DNA of 64,000 bases from Actinomycetota bacterium. GTDB taxonomy: Bacteria > Actinomycetota > Actinomycetes > Actinomycetales > Dermatophilaceae. The DNA is taken from positions 54,865-118,864 of the forward strand of contig JAIUPO010000011.1 of the NCBI GenBank assembly GCA_020160805.1, written 5' to 3'. The translations under genes were made by a program, and so were the position numbers. Shown piece after piece: positions 10,058-18,441 of this stretch. Under the pieces are notes generated by a model that saw only the letters and a program-made list of their open reading frames with translations, was not told where the DNA came from and searched no databases. Each line of letters begins with the position of its first letter. Positions within the stretch are counted from its first letter, which is position 1.

Positions 10058-10546
10058 GTGGCACCCTCCCCCGGCACGACGATCGACGAACTGGACGCGC
10101 GTCTGATCGAAGTTTTTTCGGACGACCCCGATATCGGCGTCCTCGGTGCCTCGCGAACCCTCGGCGTCGCCCGCGGCACGGTGCAGGCCCGCCTTGATCG
10201 GCTCTCGCAGCGCGGCGTCATCCACAGCTTTGCCCCCACCTTGGATCCGGAGGCCCTCGGCTTCCCCGTGACGGCCTTTTGCATGCTGGAGATTCGCCAG
10301 CGCCAGGGGCACACGCCGGTGGTCGAGCACCTCACGAGCATCCCTGAAGTGCTGGAGATCCACTCCATCACCGGCCAGGGCGACCTGCTGGTCCGTGTCG
10401 TCGCGCGCGACAACGCCGACCTGGGCCGGGTCATCGATGCCGTCCTCAATGACGAGCATGTGGTCCGCGCAAATACCGCGATCTCGCTGGTCACCCACCT
10501 GCAGCACCGCACCGCGCCCCTGGTGCGCCGCGCGCTGACGGACTGA
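10058..10546 (+). CDS. Lrp/AsnC family transcriptional regulator
   Basis: A 162-residue protein with an N-terminal winged helix-turn-helix (IDELDARLIEVF ... LGVARGTVQARLDRL) and a C-terminal RAM/ligand domain beginning TAFCMLEI and containing the turn SITGQGDLLVRV. Such proteins sense amino acids and control catabolic genes. The divergent position with hppD strongly suggests regulation of tyrosine breakdown. GTG start at 10058; no ribosome binding site is seen. Confidence 0.88.
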   Translation: MAPSPGTTIDELDARLIEVFSDDPDIGVLGASRTLGVARGTVQARLDRLSQRGVIHSFAPTLDPEALGFPVTAFCMLEIRQRQGHTPVVEHLTSIPEVLEIHSITGQGDLLVRVVARDNADLGRVIDAVLNDEHVVRANTAISLVTHLQHRTAPLVRRALTD

Positions 10547-10578
10547 TCTCGGGCTGCGCGAGCAGCCCACCGAACCGG

Positions 10579-10644
10579 CCCCGCTCCCGGGCTACCTATG
10601 TAACCGCCCCGCTCCCGGGCGACATACCGGCCCTGCTCCCGGGC
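10579..10644. repeat. three imperfect direct repeats with core GCTCCCGGGC
   Basis: The core CCCCGCTCCCGGGC occurs at 10579-10592 and 10607-10620 and as CCCTGCTCCCGGGC at 10631-10644, spaced 28 and 24 bp, each preceded by ACCG. They lie between the Lrp gene stop and its terminator, in the 3' untranslated region. Confidence 0.7.
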
Positions 10645-10659
10645 TAGGCACGACGGCGA

Positions 10660-10695
10660 AGGGCCGCCACACCGATGAGGTGTGGCGGCCCTTTG
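10660..10695. terminator. strong bidirectional terminator
   Basis: A 14-bp perfect stem (AGGGCCGCCACACC / GGTGTGGCGGCCCT) with a 5-nt loop, followed by TTTGT on the plus strand. It separates the convergent Lrp and protease genes. Confidence 0.85.
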
Positions 10696-10739
10696 TCCAA
10701 TGTGTCAGCCCCGTGGTCGGCGGGCTGCCATCGTCGACG

Positions 10740-11681
10740 TCAGCCGCGGAATGCTGCCCACTGCGCCTTCATGCGCGACTTCTGACCGGCGGTGAACATG
10801 GTCATGCACGAGTCGTAGGTGTAGTCCATGAAGTTCTTGATGGGGTCCAAGCCCGGGGACGAGCAGGTATTGCGGCCGGTCGGGCAGCCGAAAGCGGGCG
10901 AGGCTTCGGCCGGCGTGTCGGCGACCTGGTCACCCGCGCCGCCGCAGCCGCCCTGGAAGGTGTGCCACAGCCCCATCCAGTGGCCGACCTCGTGCGTGGC
11001 GGTGTCACCGAGGTTGTAGTTGGTGGCGGAGCCGCCGGGCAGGCTGGAGTGCAGCAGCACCACGCCATCCATCTTGTCCCCGGCGTTGCCGTCGAAGGGG
11101 AAGGTCGCCCAGCCGAGCAGACCGCCGCTGAGGTTGGCCGTGTAGATGTTGAGGGCGTTCGTGCCGCCCTTGCGCAGCGTGGTCTTCATCGACCGCTCGG
11201 CGCTCGAGCCGGCCTTGAGGTTGAACCACGTGGAGTTGTTGACCCGCTTGGTGGCCATGAGCTTGAACGAGAAGCCGGCCGTCCCAAAGGCGTTGTTCAG
11301 GACTGCCATCTGCTTGCTGACCCGGGTCTGGGTCACCGCACCCTTGGTGCCTGCGGTGATGATGTTGAAGTAGACCGGCACGACCGTCGCCGGCGCCTGA
11401 CGACCCTGGGCATCGACCGCGCGGCCCTGGGCGTCCAGGTGCAACCCACGGTCGGCGAGGGCCTTCTGGAAGATCTTCTCGGCGGCCGCGACCTCGGCCT
11501 GCGAGCCGTGGTTCGGGTCCTTCGCGACGCCCCCCTTGGCGACGCGGGCGTCGGTGTGGACGACGCAGTCGGCAGCAGCGGAGTTCGTGCCTGCCATCAC
11601 CTTGGCCGACGCGGGGGCCGCGCCGATCCCCAGGGTCAGCAGTGCAGCGCTTGGGATCGCCAGCATGGCTCGACGTGACAT
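10740..11681 (-). CDS. secreted zinc metalloprotease, M43 (pappalysin-like)
   Basis: A 313-residue exported protease. Residues 1-26 form a signal peptide (basic start, hydrophobic core, cut after APASA). The extended zinc motif HEVGHWMGLWH (HExxHxxGxxH) lies near residue 230 and the Met-turn follows in NFMDYTYDSCMTMF. Four cysteines in the C-terminal part could form the disulfides usual in M43 enzymes. The ATG at 11681 has AAAGGA 9 nt upstream. No gene neighbour points to a substrate. Confidence 0.9.
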   Translation of the reverse strand: MSRRAMLAIPSAALLTLGIGAAPASAKVMAGTNSAAADCVVHTDARVAKGGVAKDPNHGSQAEVAAAEKIFQKALADRGLHLDAQGRAVDAQGRQAPATVVPVYFNIITAGTKGAVTQTRVSKQMAVLNNAFGTAGFSFKLMATKRVNNSTWFNLKAGSSAERSMKTTLRKGGTNALNIYTANLSGGLLGWATFPFDGNAGDKMDGVVLLHSSLPGGSATNYNLGDTATHEVGHWMGLWHTFQGGCGGAGDQVADTPAEASPAFGCPTGRNTCSSPGLDPIKNFMDYTYDSCMTMFTAGQKSRMKAQWAAFRG

Positions 11682-11815
11682 ATGTGGTGTCCTTTCGTTT
11701 CCTCCCGGAGGGCCCCCTTCGGTCCCTCCGCGGGAACACCCTGCCACGTTCAGTCGCGAAGGGCGACGAAATCGGGAAGTCAAAGGCTCACATACTCTCC
11801 GGGCACCCGCGAGCG

Positions 11816-12112
11816 TCAGTCCTCGCCGTCCTGCGGGGCGCGCAAGCCGTCGTAGATCTCCTGGCAGATCGGGCATACCGGGAACTTTTGTGGGTCCCGC
11901 CCCGGCACCCACACCTTGCCACACAACGCCACCACCGGCTCGCCGGTCATCGCGGACTCGAGAATCTTCTCTTTGCGGACATAGTGGCTGAACCGCTCGT
12001 GATCGCCCGGCTCTTGCAGTTGGGGGACTGTTTCGGTCCGCTCCAGCAAAGACGTACTCGTCGAGGGGCCGCCGGGAGCGCCCGGCTCGTCCAGTCCAGG
12101 GCTGCTGCTCAT
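11816..12112 (-). CDS. DUF3039 family protein
   Basis: A small (98-residue) actinobacterial protein. After an unstructured acidic/Ser-rich N-terminus comes the DUF3039 core: HERFSHYVRK, ALCGKVWVPGRDP and a C-terminal CPICQEIYDGL, which with the earlier Cys could form a zinc site. Function of the family is unknown. The ATG at 12112 is the best supported start though no clear ribosome binding site is seen. Confidence 0.8.
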   Translation of the reverse strand: MSSSPGLDEPGAPGGPSTSTSLLERTETVPQLQEPGDHERFSHYVRKEKILESAMTGEPVVALCGKVWVPGRDPQKFPVCPICQEIYDGLRAPQDGED

Positions 12113-12153
12113 GCCGGCCAGTGTATGACGAGGCTCCCCTGCTGCTTCGGGCG

Positions 12154-12720
12154 TCAGTTCATCCCCGGGTCCCGCGGATAGCTCGCCACCAAGGCGAGCG
12201 CACCCCGCTGCCGGGCGAGGACGGTTCGCCACAGGTCTTGCCCCACGGGGCCGAAGCCATCCCCGCTCTCCCGAGCGACGACATACCAACTGCCCGCATC
12301 AATCTCGGCCTCCAACTGGCCGGCGGTCCAGCCGGCATAGCCGGCGAAGATGCGCAGGCCCACCACCATTCCCGAGAGGGCATGCGGGTCGCCGTCCAGA
12401 TCCACCAAACCGATCCCGGGCAACACGCGCCGCAGGCCGGTCGGGGTTGGTCCGTCCCCGCCGAGGCGGGCTACGGCGAGGGCCGAGTCGACCTCGACGG
12501 GTCCGCCTTGAAAGAGCCGCTCGCAATCGGGTGCGGCGCTGCCCCAACCCGGGAGCACCGCGTCGACTTGTGCTTCGAGGGGCCTGCCCAGGATCACACC
12601 TTGGGCTCCGTCCGGTCCGTGGTGCAGCACGAGGATGACGCTGCGAAAGAAGATGCCCTCGTCGATCTCAGGTGTCGCGACGAGCAGGCATCCGGACAAC
12701 TGCGTCGGGCGCATGGACAT
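12154..12720 (-). CDS. YqgE/AlgH family protein
   Basis: A 188-residue protein of the UPF0301 family (YqgE/AlgH). Recognisable pieces are GCLLVATPEID, SVILVLHHGPDGAQGVILGRP, LFQGGPV and the C-terminal R-x-FAGYAGWTAGQLEAEI. The family is widespread and poorly understood. Starts are possible at 12720 (ATG) or 12732 (GTG); both overlap the upstream VanZ-like gene, which suggests coupled translation. Confidence 0.85.
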   Translation of the reverse strand: MSMRPTQLSGCLLVATPEIDEGIFFRSVILVLHHGPDGAQGVILGRPLEAQVDAVLPGWGSAAPDCERLFQGGPVEVDSALAVARLGGDGPTPTGLRRVLPGIGLVDLDGDPHALSGMVVGLRIFAGYAGWTAGQLEAEIDAGSWYVVARESGDGFGPVGQDLWRTVLARQRGALALVASYPRDPGMN

Positions 12721-13054
12721 AGTGTCTCGCACGCAGGCCCGCCATGACCCCCAATCCGACGCCTAGTGCATCGCAGAGCAGGTCACCCCACGACCCGCTG
12801 CGGTGCGGCAGCAGGGCGGCCTGCGTGATCTCGGAGGCGGCGGCATACGCCAGCATCCCGCCGGCCACCCAAGGCACCGGCCACCGCCCGAGCACCGCGA
12901 GCGCCGTGGGCACCCAGAAGATCAAGGTATGGATGACCTTGTCCGCGTGCGGGAAGAGCGCCGGGCCGCCGGGGTCGGGGTCGAAGAGCGCATAGGCGTT
13001 GGCGGCGATCGCGAGCACGGCAAGGGTCCGGGCGAGCCGGGGGGTGGGCAGCAT
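12668..13054 (-). CDS. VanZ-like membrane protein
   Basis: A 128-residue protein with about four hydrophobic segments. It shows the VanZ pattern: an early ADKVIHTLIFWV helix, then ASEITQAALLPHRSGSWGDLLCDALGVGLG, where the Glu and the GD/D of the last loop are family-conserved. Function unclear (the founding member affects teicoplanin resistance). Its 3' end overlaps yqgE by about 53 bp, unusual but compatible with the protein ending in a soluble tail. The start at 13054 is uncertain. Confidence 0.65.
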   Translation of the reverse strand: MLPTPRLARTLAVLAIAANAYALFDPDPGGPALFPHADKVIHTLIFWVPTALAVLGRWPVPWVAGGMLAYAAASEITQAALLPHRSGSWGDLLCDALGVGLGVMAGLRARHYVHAPDAVVRMPARRDT

Positions 13055-13110
13055 TGAGGATTCCAGGTCGGGGGCGAGCGGGTCGGCGGCACGAGGGCGG
13101 CCATCACTAC

Positions 13111-13116
13111 TACTGT
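13111..13116 (+). promoter_or_regulatory. -10 box (TACTGT) for a leaderless SIMPL transcript
   Basis: TACTGT lies 8 nt before the ATG at 13125, with no ribosome binding site between. It fits the TANNNT leaderless pattern seen repeatedly in this window. Confidence 0.45.
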
Positions 13117-13124
13117 GCCGGACT

Positions 13125-13757
13125 ATGGATGCCTTCGTCGAAATGGCCGGAGTCGGCACGGCGCTCGCGCCACCGGATGTCGTCGCGCTCGATCTGTCGG
13201 TGCGTTGCCCGGGCGGATCCGTCGCGGATGCTTTGCAGTCGGCCGACACCGGGATGCACGCGATCCTCGGGCTGGCCCGGGACGGCGGGTTGAAGCCGGC
13301 CGAGATGCAGACCACGGGGGCCTCGGTCTATCCGCAATATGACCGCGACGGTTCCTCGATCAGCGGCTATGTCGCGCAGCAGTCGCTACGCTTGCGGATC
13401 CGCGATCGCGACCAGGTCGGTCGCCTCATCACCGCCTTCTCCACGGCCGTCGGCAATGCCTTGACGATCGACAATATCGCCCTTCAGATCGAGGACACCG
13501 CGCCGCTGGTGACCGAGGCCCGGCGGGCGGCCTTCGCCGATGCCGAGACCAAGGCGCGCCAGTTCGCGGCACTTGCCGGCCGGGCCTTGGGCCAGGTGCT
13601 GTATGTCGTGGACACCCCCTCCGGCGGGGGGCCGGTCCCCGTGGGTGGCCTCTCGCGCGCGAAGATGGCGATGGACAGCTATGCCGGGTCGATGCCGGTG
13701 GAGCTGGGCGAAAACTCGGTCAGCGCGCAGGTTGTCGTGCGCTGGGCCTGGAACTGA
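13125..13757 (+). CDS. SIMPL domain protein (DUF541)
   Basis: A 210-residue protein covering a full SIMPL domain: VEMAGVGTALAPPDVVALDLSV at the N-terminus, then the typical VYPQYDRDGSSISGYVAQQSLRLRI strand pair and EARRAAFADAETKARQFAALAG helix, ending in VSAQVVVRWAW. Unlike many relatives it has no signal peptide, so it may be cytosolic. Function unknown; relatives associate with signalling and oxidative stress. The start is supported by the -10 box just upstream. Confidence 0.85.
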   Translation: MDAFVEMAGVGTALAPPDVVALDLSVRCPGGSVADALQSADTGMHAILGLARDGGLKPAEMQTTGASVYPQYDRDGSSISGYVAQQSLRLRIRDRDQVGRLITAFSTAVGNALTIDNIALQIEDTAPLVTEARRAAFADAETKARQFAALAGRALGQVLYVVDTPSGGGPVPVGGLSRAKMAMDSYAGSMPVELGENSVSAQVVVRWAWN

Positions 13758-13773
13758 ACCGGCGCACTGACAC

Positions 13774-14403
13774 GTGAGCGCACTCGACATCCTCGGCTGG
13801 GCCGGCTCGGCCCTGCTGGTCTTTTCCGTGATGCAGACCCGCATCCTGCGGCTGCGCCTGCTCAACCTCGCCGCCACGATCGCCCTGCTGGTCTTCAATT
13901 GGGGCATCGAGGTCTGGTCGATGGTGGCCATGAATGCCGTCCTGGCCGGGCTCAATGTCTACTACATCGTGAAGCTGCTGCGCGAGCACCGCGGGGCTGG
14001 CGCGGCCTACGAGATCATCCCGGTCGAGGCCGATGATGCGCCCCTGCAGCGCTATCTGAGCCGGCACGCGGCCGACATCAGTCGCTTCAATCCGGGTTTC
14101 GCGGGGATGGCCGCACCCGCGACGGCATACCTCATCCAAAATGGCGACACCACGGCTGGGGTGGTGATCGTGCACGATGCCGGCGACGGCACGGCGCAGG
14201 TGGATCTGGATTATGTCACCGAGCCCTATCGCGACTTCTCCCCCGGCGAGTTCGTTTATCGCGAGAGTGAACTGTTGCAGCGCAAGGGTTTTCGGCGGGT
14301 GCTCACGCCGCCCGGAATGGTTGCCACGCACTACGGGCGGCTCGGGTTCACCCAGCAAGGCGATCGTTGGGCGCTCGATCTGGGCGAGCCGAGCCGAACC
14401 TGA
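13774..14403 (+). CDS. YgjV-like membrane protein with a C-terminal acetyltransferase-like domain
   Basis: Residues 1-70 hold about three hydrophobic segments (LGWAGSALLVFSVMQTR, LLNLAATIALLVFNWGIEVW, VAMNAVLAGLNVYYIVKLL), as in the YgjV family. Residues 85-205 look like a reduced GNAT fold, with DYVTEPYRDFSPGEFVYRES and a C-terminal THYGRLGF, but the acyl-CoA loop is not canonical. Known homologues are called inner membrane proteins without function. It starts with GTG 16 bp after the SIMPL gene, probably the same transcript. Confidence 0.65.
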   Translation: MSALDILGWAGSALLVFSVMQTRILRLRLLNLAATIALLVFNWGIEVWSMVAMNAVLAGLNVYYIVKLLREHRGAGAAYEIIPVEADDAPLQRYLSRHAADISRFNPGFAGMAAPATAYLIQNGDTTAGVVIVHDAGDGTAQVDLDYVTEPYRDFSPGEFVYRESELLQRKGFRRVLTPPGMVATHYGRLGFTQQGDRWALDLGEPSRT

Positions 14404-14446
14404 TCGGCATACCGACGCCTCCACGGCGTGACGGAAGATGTCCACC

Positions 14447-14463
14447 AAAGCTCGCGAACGAGC
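14447..14463 (-). terminator. terminator of ssrA
   Basis: On the minus strand the stem GCTCG / CGAGC with a UUCG tetraloop, followed by TTT, sits directly after the mature 3' end of the tmRNA. Confidence 0.6.
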
Positions 14464-14464
14464 C

Positions 14465-14829
14465 GGTGGAGGTGGCGGGAATCGAACCCGCGTCCACTGA
14501 CGGCGAACCAGGACTTCTCCGGGTGCAGTGCGCTATGGAGTTTCTCGGCCCCAGGGCTCGCGCGCACACGTTCCCTGACAGGCCCAGCCGAGTAAGAGTC
14601 CCGCGCCACCCCTCGGCAAGGCGACGCAGCAAGATCTCTAGCTGACGCTGGTGACTATGCGGAGATCACGCATAGGCCAACGGACTTCGGGCTCGCTCAG
14701 GCGGCGAGGGCGAAGTCGGTGCGCTTGGAGTTGGCACCTATTGGTTTGCACGGAGCGTTGACGAGATAACCGTGCGTCCTCGACCCGCTTCCCCTGGAAG
14801 ACCGACCAATGTCGAAACCGATCACCCCC
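14465..14829 (-). ncRNA. ssrA: transfer-messenger RNA (tmRNA)
   Basis: Rescues stalled ribosomes together with SmpB. The 5' end GGGGGUG pairs with CACCUCC at the 3' end in a 7-bp acceptor stem (one G-U), followed by discriminator A and encoded CC. The T arm (GCGGG-TTCGATT-CCCGC) is at 14475-14493 and the 5' part contains GGTTTCGAC. The internal tag frame at 14697-14735 reads ANSKRTDFALAA and a TGA stop, a typical actinobacterial degradation tag ending in ALAA. The length, about 363 nt, is normal. smpB lies 3 kb away. Confidence 0.97.
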
Positions 14830-14840
14830 GAGGGGCGAAC

Positions 14841-14869
14841 GACCTTCCGTCACGCTGTGGACTTGTCAA
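14841..14869 (-). promoter_or_regulatory. ssrA promoter
   Basis: A perfect -35, TTGACA (14869-14864 on the minus strand), with AAGGTC as the poor -10 17 bp downstream (14846-14841) and the tmRNA 5' end 12 nt after it. Another -10 register is possible. Confidence 0.5.
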
Positions 14870-14958
14870 AGAGCGAACCGCACGATGTCGGTCGCGTGGT
14901 TCAGTATGACGGCTAACGCCGACGGGCCCAAGTCAATTCCCCGGGAAGGAGCATGCGT

Positions 14959-15810
14959 ATGCCGTTCCAGACCCGCCCCGCCCGCCCCGTCCGGTCCGTG
15001 CTTCCCGTGCTCCTCGCCACCCTGTTCGCGCTGGCGCTGACCAGTTGCTCGCTGCTTCCCGAGCGGGGAGCCGACGGGTCAGCGACGGCCTCAGCCAGCC
15101 CGACCGCCGCTTCGCCCTCGACCAATCCGGGCACCGAGCCGGCGCCGCCAAAGACCGTGCCATCGTCCTGCCCGGAGAACACCAGCCTTCCGTCGCAGCG
15201 GCTGCCCCGGACTCGCACCGCGATGCTCGGCACGAGCGCCGCGCGGGCCGCCTTGAGCCGGCTCCGAACCGCCGAACGAACTCGCGGAGATGACTTCTGC
15301 CGAGCCGCCTTTGGGCCCTCGACCTGGCCGGACCTGGACGGCAATGGCTGCAGTGCGCGCCAGGACACGCTGCGCCGCGGCGGCCGCGACCTTGTCGTCG
15401 GCGTCATCCGGAGCCACGGGACCGGCTGCCGGGAGGTCCTCTCCGGCACCTGGGTGGATGCCTACACCGGCGAGACGTTGCCCGGTCCGAATATGAAGGA
15501 CCCGACAATCGCCGCGACGATCCAGATCGACCACCTCGTCTCGCTCTTCAATGCTTGGATCTCAGGCGCCCGCGAGTGGCCACCCGAGCGCCGGGTTCAG
15601 TTCGCCAACGACACCTCGATCCACGAGTTGTATGCCGTCTCCGCGGCCACCAACTTCGCCAAGAGTTATCGCGGGGCGGAGAGTTGGCGACCGCCGGCGG
15701 CATACCAATGCCGCTTTGCCCGGTCGTATGTCGAGGTGAAGGCGAGCTACGACCTCACGGTCACAGCTGCTGAGCGCGAAGCCCTCTCGGACATGCTCGA
15801 CACCTGCTGA
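14959..15810 (+). CDS. lipoprotein HNH-type nuclease (DUF1524-like)
   Basis: A 283-residue exported protein. A hydrophobic signal ends in the lipobox LTSC near residue 30, followed by a Ser/Thr/Pro linker. The C-terminal domain is the HNH-type fold of DUF1524-like secreted nucleases: GNGCSARQDTL, the catalytic IQIDHLVSLFNAW, and ELYAVSAATNFAKSYRGAESW. It should be a surface-anchored DNA/RNA nuclease. AAGGAG at 14946-14951 is 7 nt before the ATG at 14959, which decides that start over the ATG at 14953. Confidence 0.85.
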   Translation: MPFQTRPARPVRSVLPVLLATLFALALTSCSLLPERGADGSATASASPTAASPSTNPGTEPAPPKTVPSSCPENTSLPSQRLPRTRTAMLGTSAARAALSRLRTAERTRGDDFCRAAFGPSTWPDLDGNGCSARQDTLRRGGRDLVVGVIRSHGTGCREVLSGTWVDAYTGETLPGPNMKDPTIAATIQIDHLVSLFNAWISGAREWPPERRVQFANDTSIHELYAVSAATNFAKSYRGAESWRPPAAYQCRFARSYVEVKASYDLTVTAAEREALSDMLDTC

Positions 15811-15831
15811 GCCCGATCCCGGGTGGACGCG

Positions 15832-17799
15832 CTACCAGGAGCCGCCGGACGACCCGGAGCCGCCGCCGCCGGAGAAGCCGCCACCCCCGCCGAATCCCCC
15901 ACCGAAGCCGCCGCCACCATCGAAGACCGAGGTGCCGGAGCTGCCTGGGGTGGAGATGAAGGTGCCGGCCGCCTGGGTGGCGAAGTCGTCGACTCCGGAG
16001 GTGATCTCGTTGAAGAAGCCGCCGGTGCCCCAGTTCGGGCCCATGTACCAGATCGGCGCGTTGATCGTCACGCCCTGCGCGGCAGCGGCGGCGGCCACCT
16101 CATCGAAGGTCTTGGCCCACTTCTCGGCCACGCCGAAGACGATCGCATAGGGCAGATAGGCGGAGAAGATCTGCTGCGCCTCCTCGAACCGGATCTGGTT
16201 CGCTTCGGCCGTGACGAGGTACTGCCGGAAGCCCAGGGACTGGGCGAGCACGGCGCTGCCATCGGCGGTGCGCGAGGCCATCCGGCGGCCGAGGACTTTG
16301 ACGATCAGGCCGCTCAGGGCGAGCCCGATGCCAAGGATCGTCGTGCCGGTGAACGGCAGCGCCGAGAGCGGGCGACCCGCCGGAATTACTCCGGAGAGGA
16401 AGAAGACGGCGAGGATTCCCAGGAAGATCAGGGCGGTCCCGAAGCCGGACCAGGAGTCTCGCTGGGCGCGCGGCGAGTGACGGAACCAGCCGCGGCGCAC
16501 CACCTCGGCATACATCGAGCCCTGCACGGAGGAGAGCGTGGAGGAGAAGGTGTTCTTCAACTCCGACAGGCGGACCTGGTTGTCGCTCTGGAAGATGCCT
16601 TCCATGAGGATCTCTTCATAGGTGCTCAGCGCCTTGGCACCCGCGGGGGGCACAGTCCGGGTCAGTTGCCAGTCGGCGCGACCATACTTCTTCGTCGTCT
16701 CGCTGATCGTGAGGTAGCCGCGGACGGCCAGATCGAGCAGCGTCGCGGTGACATCGACCGTGTCGGCACTCTCGTCGATCAGCGTCCCGACGAGGCCGGG
16801 CTGCACACCTGTCGGCGGATTGAACTGCACGGCAACGGTTCCCGGCCGCGACCGGCGCACGGTTCCCGCCTGCTCCCCTGCACCGGGGGCCAGGCCCGGG
16901 GTCAGCCCGGCATACTGCTCGTCGCGCCCTCGGGTCCAGACCAGGGCCGACATCCCGGCCGCCGCGAGCACCGGCAAGAAAAGTCCGAGGCCACCGGTGA
17001 GCTGGCCGGCGAGCCGCGAGACCGCCGGCGGCACGCTGGGATCGTTGTAGCTCTCGTTATTGGTCGAGTCCTCGATGAGCTCCGGGCTCAGGTCCCCAAA
17101 AGCCGAGCGAGGCAGCGACACCGCGACCGTCATCGCCTGGCCAGGTTCGAGATCCTTGTGCGAGAAGGTCGACGGCGAACCGGCCGTCGCCGTGCACATC
17201 GAGTCCGCGCCCCGCTCGCCGAAATTGCAGCCCACCTGCAGGGGTGCTGCGGGTGCGGTGACGGACGCGGTGATCTCGTCATACCACTGCTCATTGGCCG
17301 TCGAGACGATGTCCTGGACGAATTCGGCGCGGTCTGCGTCGATCTCGTTGACGACATGGGCGAGTGTGTAGGCAATGACATAGGTCTGGGACCCGCTGAC
17401 GGTCTCGTCAGGGCTCCCGATGCGCAGGTGGAGGTAGGCGCCGAGCTCGCTCTCATCGACATCCGTGGGCGCGCCGGTCGGTGAGGTGACCTGCAGGTCA
17501 CTGAGTCGGTAATAGCGGTAGACGTCCTGGGAGTCCCGGTAGCCCGCGCGGATGCGGATATCGCGGGTGATGCCGTGCCGCTCCTGACCTTCCGGAAAGA
17601 TATGGGTGATCGTCTCGGTGATGCGCACCGAGCCGTCGGGGTTGAGGACCATCGCATTGTCGTAGGCGCCGATCCGCTCCCCCGTGCCGACGGCCACGAA
17701 GCCGCGATCCAGGCCACTGGCTCCGGCCGGGGCGGCGAGCAAACCGAGCCCGAGCAGCAGCGCCACGACGGCCAGGAGGCGCCGAAGATTCGTGATCAC
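15832..17799 (-). CDS. DUF2207 membrane protein
   Basis: A 655-residue protein. It has a signal peptide (cut near AGASG, residue 28), an extracellular DUF2207 domain (residues ~45-250; ITETITHIFPEGQERHGITRDI is typical), a transmembrane segment near 275, a cytoplasmic winged-helix-like part (VTATLLDLAVRGYLTI), two more membrane segments around 460-510, and a C-terminal tail of glycine-serine repeats ending in SSGGSW. Function unknown; envelope-related. It starts 3 bp after the smpB stop, so it is co-transcribed with smpB. Confidence 0.85.
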   Translation of the reverse strand: MITNLRRLLAVVALLLGLGLLAAPAGASGLDRGFVAVGTGERIGAYDNAMVLNPDGSVRITETITHIFPEGQERHGITRDIRIRAGYRDSQDVYRYYRLSDLQVTSPTGAPTDVDESELGAYLHLRIGSPDETVSGSQTYVIAYTLAHVVNEIDADRAEFVQDIVSTANEQWYDEITASVTAPAAPLQVGCNFGERGADSMCTATAGSPSTFSHKDLEPGQAMTVAVSLPRSAFGDLSPELIEDSTNNESYNDPSVPPAVSRLAGQLTGGLGLFLPVLAAAGMSALVWTRGRDEQYAGLTPGLAPGAGEQAGTVRRSRPGTVAVQFNPPTGVQPGLVGTLIDESADTVDVTATLLDLAVRGYLTISETTKKYGRADWQLTRTVPPAGAKALSTYEEILMEGIFQSDNQVRLSELKNTFSSTLSSVQGSMYAEVVRRGWFRHSPRAQRDSWSGFGTALIFLGILAVFFLSGVIPAGRPLSALPFTGTTILGIGLALSGLIVKVLGRRMASRTADGSAVLAQSLGFRQYLVTAEANQIRFEEAQQIFSAYLPYAIVFGVAEKWAKTFDEVAAAAAAQGVTINAPIWYMGPNWGTGGFFNEITSGVDDFATQAAGTFISTPGSSGTSVFDGGGGFGGGFGGGGGFSGGGGSGSSGGSW

Positions 17800-17802
17800 G
17801 CG

Positions 17803-18270
17803 TCACTCCCCGCGACTGTGCAGCGCCCGAGCCATATCCCGCTGGTCTTGCCGTTCCCGCAGGGCGTGCCGCTTGTCATAGGCCTTCTTCCCCTTGGCGA
17901 GTCCGATCTCCACCTTGGCGCGACCGTCCTTGAAATAGAGCGCGAGCGGGACGATCGTGCGCCCGCTCTCGCGGGTGGCTGCCATCAACTTGTCCAGCTC
18001 CCCCCGGTGCAGCAGCAGCTTGCGGCGGCGCCGCGCGGTGTGATTGGTCCACGTGCCCTGGGTGTATTCGGGGATGTGCACCCCCTCGAGCCACAACTCG
18101 TCGTCATAGAAGATCGCGAAGCCATCCACGAGGGAGGCCCGGCCCATCCGCAGCGACTTCACCTCGGTGCCCATGAGGGATAGGCCGGCCTCGAAGGTGT
18201 CCTCGATGAGGTAGTCGTGGCGAGCCTTGCGATTGCTCGCCACCAGCTTGCGCCCGGTCTCCTTGGCCAC
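17803..18270 (-). CDS. smpB: SsrA-binding protein SmpB
   Basis: A 155-residue RNA-binding protein that delivers tmRNA to stalled ribosomes. The family core is intact: [40 protein letters not shown], and the basic C-terminal helix region [16 protein letters not shown]. The GTG at 18270 gives the usual MAKE-type start. It is downstream of ftsE-ftsX-M23, the standard actinobacterial order, and 3 kb from ssrA. Confidence 0.95.
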   Translation of the reverse strand: MAKETGRKLVASNRKARHDYLIEDTFEAGLSLMGTEVKSLRMGRASLVDGFAIFYDDELWLEGVHIPEYTQGTWTNHTARRRRKLLLHRGELDKLMAATRESGRTIVPLALYFKDGRAKVEIGLAKGKKAYDKRHALRERQDQRDMARALHSRGE

Positions 18271-18441
18271 CTGATCCGTCCTTGTTCGTGGGTATGCCGA
18301 CACCCAGGTCGCGGGCGCGGGCCGGATCAGGCTACCTGGCGGCGCCAACTCGAGCCGCTAGGCCGTGTTGCGAAAATCCCGGACGGGGTCCCCGCGAAGT
18401 ACCGGAGCGAGCTTGCGAGTGAGGAAACTTCGTGGGGTGTT

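Noticed and set aside
15843..15910. Apparent short tandem DNA repeat rich in CCGCC
   Set aside because: It encodes the glycine-serine tail of the DUF2207 protein, a normal feature of that family.
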